A stretch of 64,000 bases of DNA from positions 1 to 64,000 of the forward strand of contig CAWIZJ010000062.1 of the NCBI GenBank assembly GCA_963840535.1. The letters run 5' to 3'. The notes beneath the pieces are model-generated. The model did no database searches. It saw only the letters and a list, made by a program, of their open reading frames with translations, and had not been told where the DNA came from. Both the position numbers and the translations under genes were made by a program. The number at the start of each line of letters is the position of its first letter. Within the stretch, counting starts at the first letter, position 1. This DNA is from VAZQ01 sp963840535. Its GTDB lineage: Bacteria > Pseudomonadota > Alphaproteobacteria > Rhizobiales > Xanthobacteraceae. This document shows, piece by piece, positions 1-8,725 of this stretch.

Positions 1-49
1 GACCCCCAGATTTGTAGTCTGGTGCTCTATCCAGCTGAGCTACGGGCGC
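1..49 (-). tRNA. 5' half of a tRNA with an Arg-type body and anticodon ACA
   Basis: Reading leftward there is an acceptor strand GCGCCCG, a D-arm (GCTC/GAGC stem with a loop holding GG and A20), and a perfect 5-bp anticodon stem CCAGA/TCTGG around the loop CTACAAA. The anticodon is ACA (plus-strand positions 13-15). The T-arm and 3' end lie outside the window. The body looks like rhizobial tRNA-Arg(ACG), which has CTACGAA in this loop and shares A20 and C35. The one-base change at position 36 would make it read UGU. It could be a sequencing error, a variant tRNA or a tRNA pseudogene. Confidence 0.8.
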
Positions 50-115
50 GTGTCGCGCAATGGCACGGGAGATATCCCGGGGCCGGCGGAGACGCCGCAG
101 ACGCGCGGGCCATAG

Positions 116-1678
116 CTATAGGCTTCGCATACGCAAGGCAAGTTTGGAATATGGGCGTGCCGATGGTCGAAGCCACTCGGCCACCAAGGATAAATCGCGC
201 TCGACTACGCGCTCGCGCGCTCGCCGCGGCGTGAATCGAGCTCGACCGCGCGGTCCGGGATGGTGAGGTCGGAAGGTCGCCCCGATGGTGCCTTCCACCA
301 GCCTGATCTCCCCGCCGTGAGCACGTACCAGCTCGGCGGCGATGGCGAGCCCGAGGCCGGCGCTGCCGGTGCGGGTCGAACCCTGGAACGCCTCGAACAA
401 GTGCGCACGAGCGCGCTCGGAGAGCCCCGGCCCGGTGTCGGACACCTCGACCACGACCACGGCGCCCTCGCGCCGGCCGGTGACGCGGATCTGGTCGCGG
501 CCGGGATCCTTGCGGTCGCCGCCGTCGAGCGCCTGCACCGCGTTGCGCGCCAGATTGAGCAGGATGCGAAACAACTGGTCGGGATCGGCATCGACCATGA
601 GCCCGCGCTCGACCGCACCGATCCAGCTCACCCGGCTGCCGCCGTCGACCCCGAGCGTCTGCCGCACGTCCTCGACCACCGTCTCGAGCGGCAGCATCCG
701 GCGGTCGGGCGGCGCCTCCTGCACGCGGCCGTAGGACAAGGTCGACTGGCAGAAAGCGATGGCGCGCTCGAGCGCGCGCATGAGCTGCGGCGAGAACCGT
801 TGCACGTGCGGATCGGATACCTTGGCCAGCCGGTCGGAGAACAGCTGCGCCGAGGTCAAGAGGTTGCGCAGATCATGATTGATCTTCGACACCGCGAGCC
901 CGAGCGCGGCGAGATGGTTCTTCTGCTGCAACAGCGTGGCCAGGTTCGCCTGCATGGCGGCCAGCTCGCGCTCGGCGGTGCCGATCTCGTCGGTGCGGTC
1001 GGAGGCGGCGATCAAGCGGGCGGGATTCTCCGGATCGGAGCGGAACGCCACCATGTTGGCGGTCATGCGACGCATCGGCCGCACCAGCAGGACATGCAGC
1101 GCGAGATAGACCAGCGCTGCGGTGATCGCCGAGATGATCAGCGACAGGAACAGGATGCGGACGGAAAACTTGACCATCTCCTTGCGCAGCGGTGCCTCGT
1201 CGAGCACGATCTCGACGAATTCCCCGCCCATGGGGGCGGGGCCGACCAGGCGCATGACGTCCTTGTCCGCACACAACAGGGTGCCGAAGGCGTCGACGAT
1301 GGCGCGGTGCCACGACATGTCGCGCATGTCGATGTCGCGGCTGATCGCGGGCGGCATGTCGGTGACCATGAGCAGGCGGCGCTGGGAGCCCATCTTGAAG
1401 GCGACCGCACGCGCACCGATGCTGTCCAGGATCTGGCGGGTCACGGCCTCCGGCACCGAGCCGTCGGGGGCGGCTTCGAACACCAGCGCCGCGGTATAGG
1501 CGGCGGACAGCCGGTCACGCAGCCAGTTGAGCCGGAAATTGGCGATCGAAGGCACGTAGATCAGCACTTCCGCGAGCATCACGAACAGCAGCGTGAGCAC
1601 GAGCAGCTTGCCGGACAGCCCGAGCTGCGGGGGACGCGTGCGGCTCGATCCCTCCGCTACGGCCGGTTGCGAGGTCAT
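116..1678 (-). CDS. Membrane sensor histidine kinase
   Basis: Transmits an extracytoplasmic signal by autophosphorylation; the partner regulator is not adjacent. Counting from the chosen ATG there are a membrane segment at about 25-43, a periplasmic loop, a second membrane segment at about 173-200, a HAMP-like linker, the phospho-acceptor HDLRN with His at about 268, then N-box (LLNLARNAVQ), DTGPG and GLGLAI ATPase motifs. The ATG at 1678 is preferred over a TTG at 1705 because AAGGA lies about 10 bases upstream. The start almost abuts the upstream FAD oxidoreductase, so they are probably one transcript. After GATFR the frame appears shifted by one extra base near 265: another frame gives the usual ending LTIPDR and a stop at 205. 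The last 50 residues here are therefore doubtful. Confidence 0.88.
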   Translation of the reverse strand: MTSQPAVAEGSSRTRPPQLGLSGKLLVLTLLFVMLAEVLIYVPSIANFRLNWLRDRLSAAYTAALVFEAAPDGSVPEAVTRQILDSIGARAVAFKMGSQRRLLMVTDMPPAISRDIDMRDMSWHRAIVDAFGTLLCADKDVMRLVGPAPMGGEFVEIVLDEAPLRKEMVKFSVRILFLSLIISAITAALVYLALHVLLVRPMRRMTANMVAFRSDPENPARLIAASDRTDEIGTAERELAAMQANLATLLQQKNHLAALGLAVSKINHDLRNLLTSAQLFSDRLAKVSDPHVQRFSPQLMRALERAIAFCQSTLSYGRVQEAPPDRRMLPLETVVEDVRQTLGVDGGSRVSWIGAVERGLMVDADPDQLFRILLNLARNAVQALDGGDRKDPGRDQIRVTGRREGAVVVVEVSDTGPGLSERARAHLFEAFQGSTRTGSAGLGLAIAAELVRAHGGEIRLVEGTIGATFRPHHPGPRGRARFTPRRARERVVERDLSLVAEWLRPSARPYSKLALRMRSL

Positions 1679-1701
1679 CCCGATAGTTCCTTGCCCTCTC
1701 T

Positions 1702-3117
1702 TCAACCAAATCGGCGCAATAACGCGATGATGCGCCGCACCCAGCGGTTGGTGAGACCAGGAGTGAAATAGGTAATCGCAGCCCGTTTTCCAATCTCCGC
1801 CAGGGTGGGATACGGCACTATCATGCTGGCAAAAGCCCTTATATTGAGGCCTTCGGTGACCGCCAACGCCCAGGCGGTAATGAGCTCGCCGGCGGCGACA
1901 CCGACGATGGTGGCGCCGAGGATCACGCCCCTGCGGTCGGTCACGACCTTGATGTGCCCCACCGACGCCCGCTCGGCGCGGGCGCGATCGTTCTCGTGAT
2001 AGGGCCAGCGCAGGACCCGGAAGGCGAGACCCCGCTCGCGCGCCTCTTGTTCGCTCAGGCCGACATGGGCGAGCTCGGGGTCGGTGAAGGTGACGCGCGG
2101 CACAACGCCGTCCTTGACCCTTGCGCGCATGCGGAACAACGCGCTGCGAATAACCAGCCCGGCATGGTAGTTGGCGAGATGGGTGAACTGCCCCCTCCCC
2201 GCCGCGTCGCCTATGGCGTAGACGCGCCGGTTGGTGGTCTTGAGTCGCTCGTCAGCAACGATCCCCGCCTTGTCACAGGCGATGCGAGCGTGCTCGAGGC
2301 CGAGGCCACCGGTATTGACGCGGCGTCCAGCCGCGACCAAGAGGTGACTGCCTTCGATGGCTTCCTCGCCCCCGCCGACACGCAGGACGGTCCTGATCCT
2401 CGAATCGGCGTTCTCGACACGCGCGATGTCGACGCCGGCGCGCAGGTCGACCCCCTCACGCTCGAGCGCATCCAGAACCACCGCTGCGCATTCGCCATCC
2501 TCGCGCGCCATCGGCTGCGCCGCTTCCAGCACGGTCACCTGCGAGCCGAGGCGGCGAAAGGCCTGCGCGAGCTCGAGCCCGATCGACCCCGCGCCGATGA
2601 CCACGAGGTGCTGCGGCCGCTCGGTCAGCTCGAACACCGTCTCGTTGGTGAGGTACGGCGCCGACTCGAGCCCGGGGATGGGCGGCAGCGACGGGGAGGA
2701 TCCGGTCGCGATCACGAAGCGCCGCGCCCTGATCTCGAAGCCGTCGCCGACCACCACTGTCCTGCGATCCTTGAAGCGCGCCGAGCCTTCGATCACGCGC
2801 ACCCCCAAGCCGTTGAAGCGTTCCTTGGAATCGTTCGGCGCGATCTCGGCAATGACCTCGCGCACGTGGGCGTGAACCTTGGCGAAGTCGACCTCGGCCG
2901 CCGGAGCATCCACGCCGAATGCTTGCGCCGAGGCAATCGCATGGGCGCGCTTGCCCGCGGCGATCAGCGATTTCGACGGTACGCACCCGACGTTGAGGCA
3001 GTCGCCGCCCATCCTGCCCTTCTCGACCAAGACGACCGACACGCCGAAGGCGGCGGCAGCGGCGGCCACGGATAGACCGCCGGAACCGGCGCCGATGACG
3101 CAGATGTCGGGTTTCAA
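1702..3117 (-). CDS. FAD-dependent pyridine nucleotide-disulfide oxidoreductase (dihydrolipoamide dehydrogenase/mercuric reductase-like)
   Basis: Flavoprotein of the Lpd/MerA/glutathione reductase superfamily, 471 residues, the usual length. An N-terminal FAD-binding GAGSGG motif is followed at about residue 38 by the redox-active disulfide GGDCLNVGCVPSK. An NAD(P)-binding GAGSIGLELA motif lies near residue 175, and a C-terminal dimerisation domain follows. No 2-oxoacid dehydrogenase genes sit beside it and no extra N-terminal heavy-metal domain is present, so it is unlikely to be the housekeeping Lpd or classical MerA. The stop codon lies inside or just before the start region of the sensor kinase gene, suggesting co-expression. 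The substrate cannot be inferred. Confidence 0.88.
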   Translation of the reverse strand: MKPDICVIGAGSGGLSVAAAAAAFGVSVVLVEKGRMGGDCLNVGCVPSKSLIAAGKRAHAIASAQAFGVDAPAAEVDFAKVHAHVREVIAEIAPNDSKERFNGLGVRVIEGSARFKDRRTVVVGDGFEIRARRFVIATGSSPSLPPIPGLESAPYLTNETVFELTERPQHLVVIGAGSIGLELAQAFRRLGSQVTVLEAAQPMAREDGECAAVVLDALEREGVDLRAGVDIARVENADSRIRTVLRVGGGEEAIEGSHLLVAAGRRVNTGGLGLEHARIACDKAGIVADERLKTTNRRVYAIGDAAGRGQFTHLANYHAGLVIRSALFRMRARVKDGVVPRVTFTDPELAHVGLSEQEARERGLAFRVLRWPYHENDRARAERASVGHIKVVTDRRGVILGATIVGVAAGELITAWALAVTEGLNIRAFASMIVPYPTLAEIGKRAAITYFTPGLTNRWVRRIIALLRRFG

Positions 3118-3180
3118 GCGTTCGGGAGAACGGACGGCGGAGGAGCACCATGAGCGAGGGAACGACGCTTGATCATGAGC

Positions 3181-4060
3181 TCAATCCAGCTGGAGTCCGA
3201 GAACGCGCGAGCAAGGGCCAGTCAAGGATGGCTTACGCCATCCGTCCTCGCGTCGTCGGAGTTGCTTCACCACGACCGGAATGAGCGCCGCAACGCCCAG
3301 CGCCCCGAGACCCGCCAGCAGCTCGGGCGTGATTGCCGCATCGATGTGGAATTCGAGCCGGCAATCGGCCCGTCCGGTGGCGAGACAGGATCGGTAGGTT
3401 GCCTGCTGCGCGGCGATCACGCTGTCGAGGCCGGCGCCGACGAAGGCGAATGCGAACGTGGCGGGAACAATGCCGAGGGCGGTGGCCGCCGCGAAGGTCG
3501 CCAGCGGCACTCCGACCAGCGCCGGAACCAGATTGACCAGCCAGAACGGAAACAGCGGCACCAGCCGCAGAAAGAGGAGATAGCTGAAGGCATCTGCACG
3601 AAAGCCGCGAGCCAGCTTCTCTGCAAGCGGACCTGCACGGCGAGCGACCTGCTCGCTCAGCGCGCTCTTGGCGATCAGGAAAATGCAGATTGCCCCGAGA
3701 GTGCGCCCCCACCAGCGCTGCCGTCCCGCCCACGACGGCGCCGAACAGGATGCCGCCGACCACTGTGAAAAAGACCCCGACCGGGATCGACAGTGCAACC
3801 ACGGATACGTAGATCGCGACATACGCCGCCACCGCCGCAACCGCATGTCGATCGATGAAATCGCGCAACGCCTCGTGATGACGCGCCAATGTTTCGAACG
3901 AGAGATGCCGGTGCCAGCCCATGCCGACGGCCACAGCCGACAGGACCACGATCACGATCAGTGGGACGAACCGCCGGAGCGGGAGCTCCGCGCCCTTCCC
4001 AGCCGGGGGAACGCCGTCGAAGGTCATGGTCAGATTCATTGGCGATATTCCGATCGGCAT
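3181..4060 (-). CDS. TVP38/TMEM64 (SNARE-associated/VTT) family membrane protein, frameshifted
   Basis: Small polytopic inner-membrane protein of the VTT/DedA-like superfamily, function in bacteria not settled. The first part is read in one frame, with a membrane segment FVPLIVIVVLSAVAVGMG and the glycine-rich re-entrant region PVGVFFTVVGGILFG. After about position 3700 the conserved continuation (GAICIFLIAKSAL, then FLRLVPLFPFWLVN) is in another frame. Start to stop is 880 bases, 3n+1, which fits one inserted base near the run of C at 3706-3711. ATG at 4060 and ATG at 4039 are both possible starts. The gene is divergent from rpmH. Confidence 0.8.
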
Positions 4061-4322
4061 CGGCCTGGTCCAACCTGTCGGGCGATCTTAGCCGAGAGCA
4101 GGCCCAGGCACGCGCCATTTCACCGTCTTTTGAGGCGCTTCACGCGTTTGTGGCGCGATTGGCGCGCATTGCACGCCATTGCATTGACGAGCAAGGCCGG
4201 CCTCCCTTATAAGCCGCCAGATTTTGGGCGCGGCGCCCCGATAAGCCAGGGGCCAGATCCATGATCCTGGCGCCGCGCGAGGGGCCCAACCGCCGACTGC
4301 TAGCTGCCAGCGGAGACGACCG

Positions 4323-4457
4323 GTGAAACGGACCTTTCAACCGAGCAATGTGGTGCGCAAGCGCCGTCACGGTTTTCGTGCCCGCATGGCCACCAAAGGC
4401 GGCCGCAGGGTCGTGGCCGCGCGGCGCGCGCGCGGCCGCAAGCGGCTGAGTGCCTGA
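4323..4457 (+). CDS. rpmH: 50S ribosomal protein L34
   Basis: A GTG-initiated reading frame encodes exactly 44 residues, the standard L34 length. It begins MKRTFQPSNVVRKRRHGFR and is very rich in Arg and Lys, as expected for this large-subunit protein that packs against 23S rRNA. It is too short for many gene finders. It opens the conserved rpmH-rnpA-yidC-engB block and ends 29 bases before the rnpA start. Confidence 0.97.
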   Translation: MKRTFQPSNVVRKRRHGFRARMATKGGRRVVAARRARGRKRLSA

Positions 4458-4486
4458 GCCGCCGCAATGCGACCGGCGTCTTCGCC

Positions 4487-4810
4487 ATGGAGCGGCTGAG
4501 GCGACGGGGTGATTTCCTGGCTGCCGCGACCGGAGCGAGGGTGTCGACCGCGGCTTTCGTATTGCAGGCGCGTCAGCGAGGCGATGGTGGTCCGGTACGC
4601 GTCGGCTTCACCGTGTCGAGGAAGGTCGGAACGGCCGTAGAGCGCAATCGGGTACGACGCCGCCTCAGGGAAATCGTGCGGCTTACGGCCGGCACTGGTC
4701 TTGCTGCCGGCCATGACTATGTGCTGATCGGACGGCGCGCCGCCTTGTCGCTGCCATTCGACGCGATCACCGAGGATTTCAAGCGCGCGCTGCGACGAGC
4801 TTCCAGATGA
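4487..4810 (+). CDS. rnpA: Ribonuclease P protein component
   Basis: Protein subunit of RNase P, which together with the M1 RNA removes 5' leaders from tRNA precursors. The 107-residue product has the RNR signature within AVERNRVRRRLREIVR (about residues 46-61) and the preceding FTVSRKVG strand. Position between rpmH and yidC is the standard arrangement. The last four bases overlap the yidC start as ATGA, indicating translational coupling. Confidence 0.96.
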   Translation: MERLRRRGDFLAAATGARVSTAAFVLQARQRGDGGPVRVGFTVSRKVGTAVERNRVRRRLREIVRLTAGTGLAAGHDYVLIGRRAALSLPFDAITEDFKRALRRASR

Positions 4811-6657
4811 ACAACGACCAAAAGAACACGCTTCTCGCCATCGTGCTGTCTGCGCTCGTCCTGATCGGATGGCAGGTCTATTTCGGCCTCCCGCAGATGG
4901 AGAAACAGAAGCAGGCGCAGCAACCGAGCCAGCAGGGACCCGCCGCTCCGCAGCAGCCCGGCGCGCCGGCCACACCGGGCACGGCCCTGCCGACCCCGCC
5001 GGGCGCCCCGGCTCAGCCGATCACCCGGGAAGCCGCGCTCGCGTCGTCCCCGCGCATTCGGATCGAGACGCCGACCCTCGCCGGCTCGATCGCCCTCAAG
5101 GGCGGACGCATCGACGACTTGTCGCTGATCAAGTACCGGGAGACCGTCGATCCCAAGTCGCCCGCGATCGTGCTGCTCGCCCCCTCGGGGAGCCCGCATC
5201 CGTTCTATGCCGAGTTCGGCTGGACCCCCGCGGCCAACACCGCGAGCGCGACCGTGAAGGTGCCGGGCCCGGATACGGTCTGGCGACAGCAGGGATCGGG
5301 CTCGCTCGCGGTCGGTCGACCGGTAACGCTGATCTACGACAACGGAGAAGGACTTGAATTCCGCCGCACCATCTCGGTCGACGACAAGTATCTCTTCACC
5401 GTCAAGGACGAGGTCGCGAACAGGGGCGCCGTGCCGGCGACACTCTATCCCTACGCGCTGATCTCGCGCCACGGCACGCCGGAGACGCTCGGCTACTACA
5501 TCCTGCACGAAGGTTTCATCGGCGTGCTCGGCGACAAGCTGCAGGAGGAGACCTACAGCGACGTCGAGAAGAAGAAGGTCATCTCCTTCACCTCCAACAA
5601 TGCCTGGCTCGGCTTCACCGACAAATATTGGGCAGCGGCGCTGCTGCCGCTGCCCGCCGCCAAGATCGAGGCAAGGTTCGCGGCCTTCCAGAACGGCAAG
5701 AAGAGCTACCAGACCGACTACAGGCTCGACCCCCAGACCATCGCGCCCGGCGCGTCGGGGGTGGCCGAGACGCGGCTGTTCGCCGGCGCCAAGGAAGTAT
5801 CCATCATCGACGGCTATAACGAGCAGCTCGCACTCAACAAATTCGACCGGCTGATCGACTGGGGCTGGTTCTATTTCATCACCAAGCCGCTGTTCCTGGC
5901 GATGGACTGGATCTACCACAAGGTAGGGAACTTCGGCGTCGCGATCCTGATCATCACCGTCATCATCAAGATCTTCTTTTTTCCGCTCGCCAACAAGTCC
6001 TATGCCTCGATGGCGAAGATGAAGGCGGTGCAGCCAGAGATGATGGCGATCCGCGAACGATATGCCGACGACAAGATGAAGCAGCAGCAAGCCATGATGG
6101 AGCTCTACAAGAAGGAGAAGATCAACCCGGTTGCCGGCTGCCTGCCCATTCTCATCCAGATCCCCGTCTTCTTCGCGCTCTACAAGGTGCTGTTCGTCAC
6201 CATCGACCTCCGACATGCTCCGTTCTTCGGCTGGATCAAGGACCTGTCCGCGCCCGATCCGCTCACCGTCTTCAATCTGTTCGGGCTCATCCCGTGGGAT
6301 CCATCGGCCGTTCCGGTGATTGGGCCGTTCTTGATGCTCGGCCCGTGGCCGCTCGTCATGGGCCTGACCATGTGGTTCCAGATGAAGCTCAATCCGCCGC
6401 CGCCCGATCCGACCCAGAAGATGATCTTCGACTACATGCCGATCATCTTCACCTTCATGCTGGCGAGCTTCTCCGCCGGGTTGGTGATCTATTGGGCGTG
6501 GAACAATACGCTCTCGGTGCTCCAGCAGAGCGTGATCATGCACAAGCACGGCGCCAAGATCGAGCTTTGGGACAATCTCAAGGGCGCATGGGAAGGCCTG
6601 AAAGGTCTCTTCATCAAGAAGAAGAGCGATACGGGCATCAGCGGCTCCTCGTCATGA
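4807..6657 (+). CDS. yidC: Membrane protein insertase YidC
   Basis: Inserts and folds inner-membrane proteins alone or with SecYEG. The 616-residue product has an N-terminal membrane anchor (TLLAIVLSALVLIGWQVYF), a Gln/Pro-rich linker at about 38-70, a large periplasmic domain, and a C-terminal conserved core from about residue 370. The core includes the coiled C1 loop SYASMAKMKAVQPEM and the segments PVAGCLPILIQIPVFFALY and LASFSAGLVIYWAWNN. Length and layout match Gram-negative YidC. It overlaps rnpA upstream and engB downstream by four bases each. Confidence 0.97.
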   Translation: MNNDQKNTLLAIVLSALVLIGWQVYFGLPQMEKQKQAQQPSQQGPAAPQQPGAPATPGTALPTPPGAPAQPITREAALASSPRIRIETPTLAGSIALKGGRIDDLSLIKYRETVDPKSPAIVLLAPSGSPHPFYAEFGWTPAANTASATVKVPGPDTVWRQQGSGSLAVGRPVTLIYDNGEGLEFRRTISVDDKYLFTVKDEVANRGAVPATLYPYALISRHGTPETLGYYILHEGFIGVLGDKLQEETYSDVEKKKVISFTSNNAWLGFTDKYWAAALLPLPAAKIEARFAAFQNGKKSYQTDYRLDPQTIAPGASGVAETRLFAGAKEVSIIDGYNEQLALNKFDRLIDWGWFYFITKPLFLAMDWIYHKVGNFGVAILIITVIIKIFFFPLANKSYASMAKMKAVQPEMMAIRERYADDKMKQQQAMMELYKKEKINPVAGCLPILIQIPVFFALYKVLFVTIDLRHAPFFGWIKDLSAPDPLTVFNLFGLIPWDPSAVPVIGPFLMLGPWPLVMGLTMWFQMKLNPPPPDPTQKMIFDYMPIIFTFMLASFSAGLVIYWAWNNTLSVLQQSVIMHKHGAKIELWDNLKGAWEGLKGLFIKKKSDTGISGSSS

Positions 6658-7319
6658 ACGGGCCGCAGGCGCCTGCGCGCGCCGGCCCCTTCACCCGCGC
6701 GGAATACGAAGCCGGCCGCAAGCTGTTCGCGGGCGAGTGGCAATTTGCGGCCGCGGCCGGCGCGATCGCGACGCTGCCACGGATGCGCGGGATCGAGGTC
6801 GCCTTCGCCGGCCGTTCGAATGTCGGCAAGTCCAGCCTGATCAACGCGCTGACCGGACGGCGAGCACTCGCGCGCACCTCGCACACGCCCGGCCGCACGC
6901 AGGAGCTGATTTTCTTCAATGGGCCTTCGAACCTCGTCCTGGTCGACATGCCCGGTTACGGCTATGCGGCCGCCGCCAAGACCAAGGTCGAGGACTGGAC
7001 GGCGCTCATCCATGCTTTTCTCGCGGGCCGCGCCAATCTCGCGCGGGTCTATCTCCTCGTCGACGCCCGTCATGGACTCAAGCCGATCGATTCCGACGTG
7101 CTCGAAACCCTCGACAAGGCAGCGGTGAGCTATCAGATCGTGCTCACCAAGTCCGACCAGATGAAGGACCTCTCGCCCCTTCTCGCCGCGACCGGCGCGG
7201 CGCTCGCCGCACATGCGGCAGCCCATCCCGAATTGTTGGCGACCTCGGCGCGCACCGATGCCGGGATAGCGGAGCTCAGAGCCGCCATCGCGCGCCTGCT
7301 GAAGGAGCGTGCGGGTTAA
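6654..7319 (+). CDS. engB: Ribosome biogenesis GTP-binding protein EngB/YsxC
   Basis: Essential TRAFAC-class GTPase needed for 50S subunit assembly. The 221-residue product shows G1 GRSNVGKSS (about 54-62), G3 DMPGYG and G4 TKSD in order. The ATG at 6654 overlaps the yidC stop (ATGA) and gives a normal EngB N-terminus. A longer in-frame extension upstream would overlap yidC deeply and is not credible. Confidence 0.96.
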   Translation: MNGPQAPARAGPFTRAEYEAGRKLFAGEWQFAAAAGAIATLPRMRGIEVAFAGRSNVGKSSLINALTGRRALARTSHTPGRTQELIFFNGPSNLVLVDMPGYGYAAAAKTKVEDWTALIHAFLAGRANLARVYLLVDARHGLKPIDSDVLETLDKAAVSYQIVLTKSDQMKDLSPLLAATGAALAAHAAAHPELLATSARTDAGIAELRAAIARLLKERAG

Positions 7320-7430
7320 CGAAACTCCACGGCGCCTATTGCCGCCTGCTGCAGCGTACGCTTATGGTCTGCGCGGTTGGAAATACCGAGCGCGCAATTG
7401 GTCTAGGAGCCCGCGGAGGTCCGCACAGGG

Positions 7431-8639
7431 ATGAACAGGTCCAGTCTGGCGCTGGGTAATTTGCGCGGGTTTGCCATCCTCATGGTGGTGGCGTTCCATT
7501 CCTTCATCGCCTATCTGGGCTCGCTGCCCGCTTCTCCGCCGTCGTTCGACGGCTCCCCGCATGAATGGACGTCGAACCCGATCATCGACAGCGAGCGCTG
7601 GTTCGGCTTCGACCTGTTCTGTGCGTTTCAATACGTATACCTCATGCATCTCATGTTCTTCCTTTCCGGTCTGTTCGTCTGGCCGAGCATCAAGCGCAAA
7701 GGCGGCAAGGCATTTCTCTACGACCGCTTTCTGCGGCTCGGCGTGCCGTTCCTGTTGGGGGTCTACCTGCTGATGCCGGTGGCGTACTATCCGGTGTACC
7801 GCGTCACCGCAGTCGATCCGAGCTGGTCCGCGTTCTGGTCGCAATGGATCGCGCTGCCGTTCTGGCCGAGTGGTCCGATGTGGTTCCTGTGGTTGCTCCT
7901 GGCACTCAATGTCGTCGTTGCCGCCATCTACCGGCTTGCTCCGGGCGCCGGCGAGCTCCTGGGTCGCCTTGCGGGCAACGCCGGCACCCATCCCGGCCGC
8001 TTCTTCGTCGCCCTGGTGGGCATCTGCGCGCTCGCCTACATCCCGTTGTCCGCGGTTTTCGAGCCTTGGCAATGGACGCAATTCGGGCCGTTCGCTTTTC
8101 AGCCGAGCTTTGCGCCGCAGTACGTCATCTTTTTCTTCGCCGGGCTGGGTGTCGGCGCGCATGGCATCGAGCGCGGTCTGCTCGCGTCCGATGGAACGCT
8201 GGCGGCGCGCTGGCCCTATTGGCTCGCCGGCGCAGGCGCGGCATTCCTGCTGTGGATCATTCCCACGGCGCTGATCGTGAAGGGAACCGGTACGAGCCCG
8301 CCGGGCCTGCAAATCGTCGCCGACCTCGGCTTCGTGCTGTCCGCTGCGAGCACCTGCTTCGCTCTGGCGGCGGTGTTCCTGCGCTTTGCCGCCATGCACC
8401 GGCCGATGCTCGGTGGCCTTTCACAGCATGCCTACGGCATCTATTTCGTCCACTATGTGTTCGTGCTCTGGATACAATACCTCCTGCTCGGCGTGGCGTT
8501 GTTCGCCATCGCAAAGGCCGCGATCGTATTCGCTGGTACGGTCATCCTGAGCTGGGCGACCACCGTCGCGTTGTGCCGCATTCCACTCGGGGCCCGCCTC
8601 ATGGGGGCCCGGCGGAGCGCACTGGCCAGAACGCGCTGA
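7431..8639 (+). CDS. Acyltransferase 3 (OafA/NolL-type) membrane protein
   Basis: Polytopic O-acyltransferase of the AT3 family, which acylates cell-surface sugars. The 402-residue protein has about ten hydrophobic segments. Its N-terminus carries the family pattern LRGFAILMVVAFHS, where the conserved His follows the first helix, and MFFLSGLF appears in helix 2 as usual. A GGAGG-containing stretch precedes the ATG. Its substrate cannot be told. It is inserted between engB and argB, which are direct neighbours in many relatives. Confidence 0.85.
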   Translation: MNRSSLALGNLRGFAILMVVAFHSFIAYLGSLPASPPSFDGSPHEWTSNPIIDSERWFGFDLFCAFQYVYLMHLMFFLSGLFVWPSIKRKGGKAFLYDRFLRLGVPFLLGVYLLMPVAYYPVYRVTAVDPSWSAFWSQWIALPFWPSGPMWFLWLLLALNVVVAAIYRLAPGAGELLGRLAGNAGTHPGRFFVALVGICALAYIPLSAVFEPWQWTQFGPFAFQPSFAPQYVIFFFAGLGVGAHGIERGLLASDGTLAARWPYWLAGAGAAFLLWIIPTALIVKGTGTSPPGLQIVADLGFVLSAASTCFALAAVFLRFAAMHRPMLGGLSQHAYGIYFVHYVFVLWIQYLLLGVALFAIAKAAIVFAGTVILSWATTVALCRIPLGARLMGARRSALARTR

Positions 8640-8725
8640 GGCCTGCCCTTTCGTCGGGACAGCAGCCTCGCTACAAGGCGCATCGACCGGCACCGCTCCC
8701 GCCCGACTGCTCGGATGACAACTCG

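Noticed and set aside
260..1771. 503-codon open frame on the plus strand
   Set aside because: Antisense to the sensor kinase; its low-complexity His/Gln/Arg/Gly translation is the usual shadow of a GC-rich gene.
4717..6549. 610-codon open frame antisense to yidC
   Set aside because: yidC is unmistakable on the other strand, and the antisense product is rich in Arg/His/Glu with no domain.
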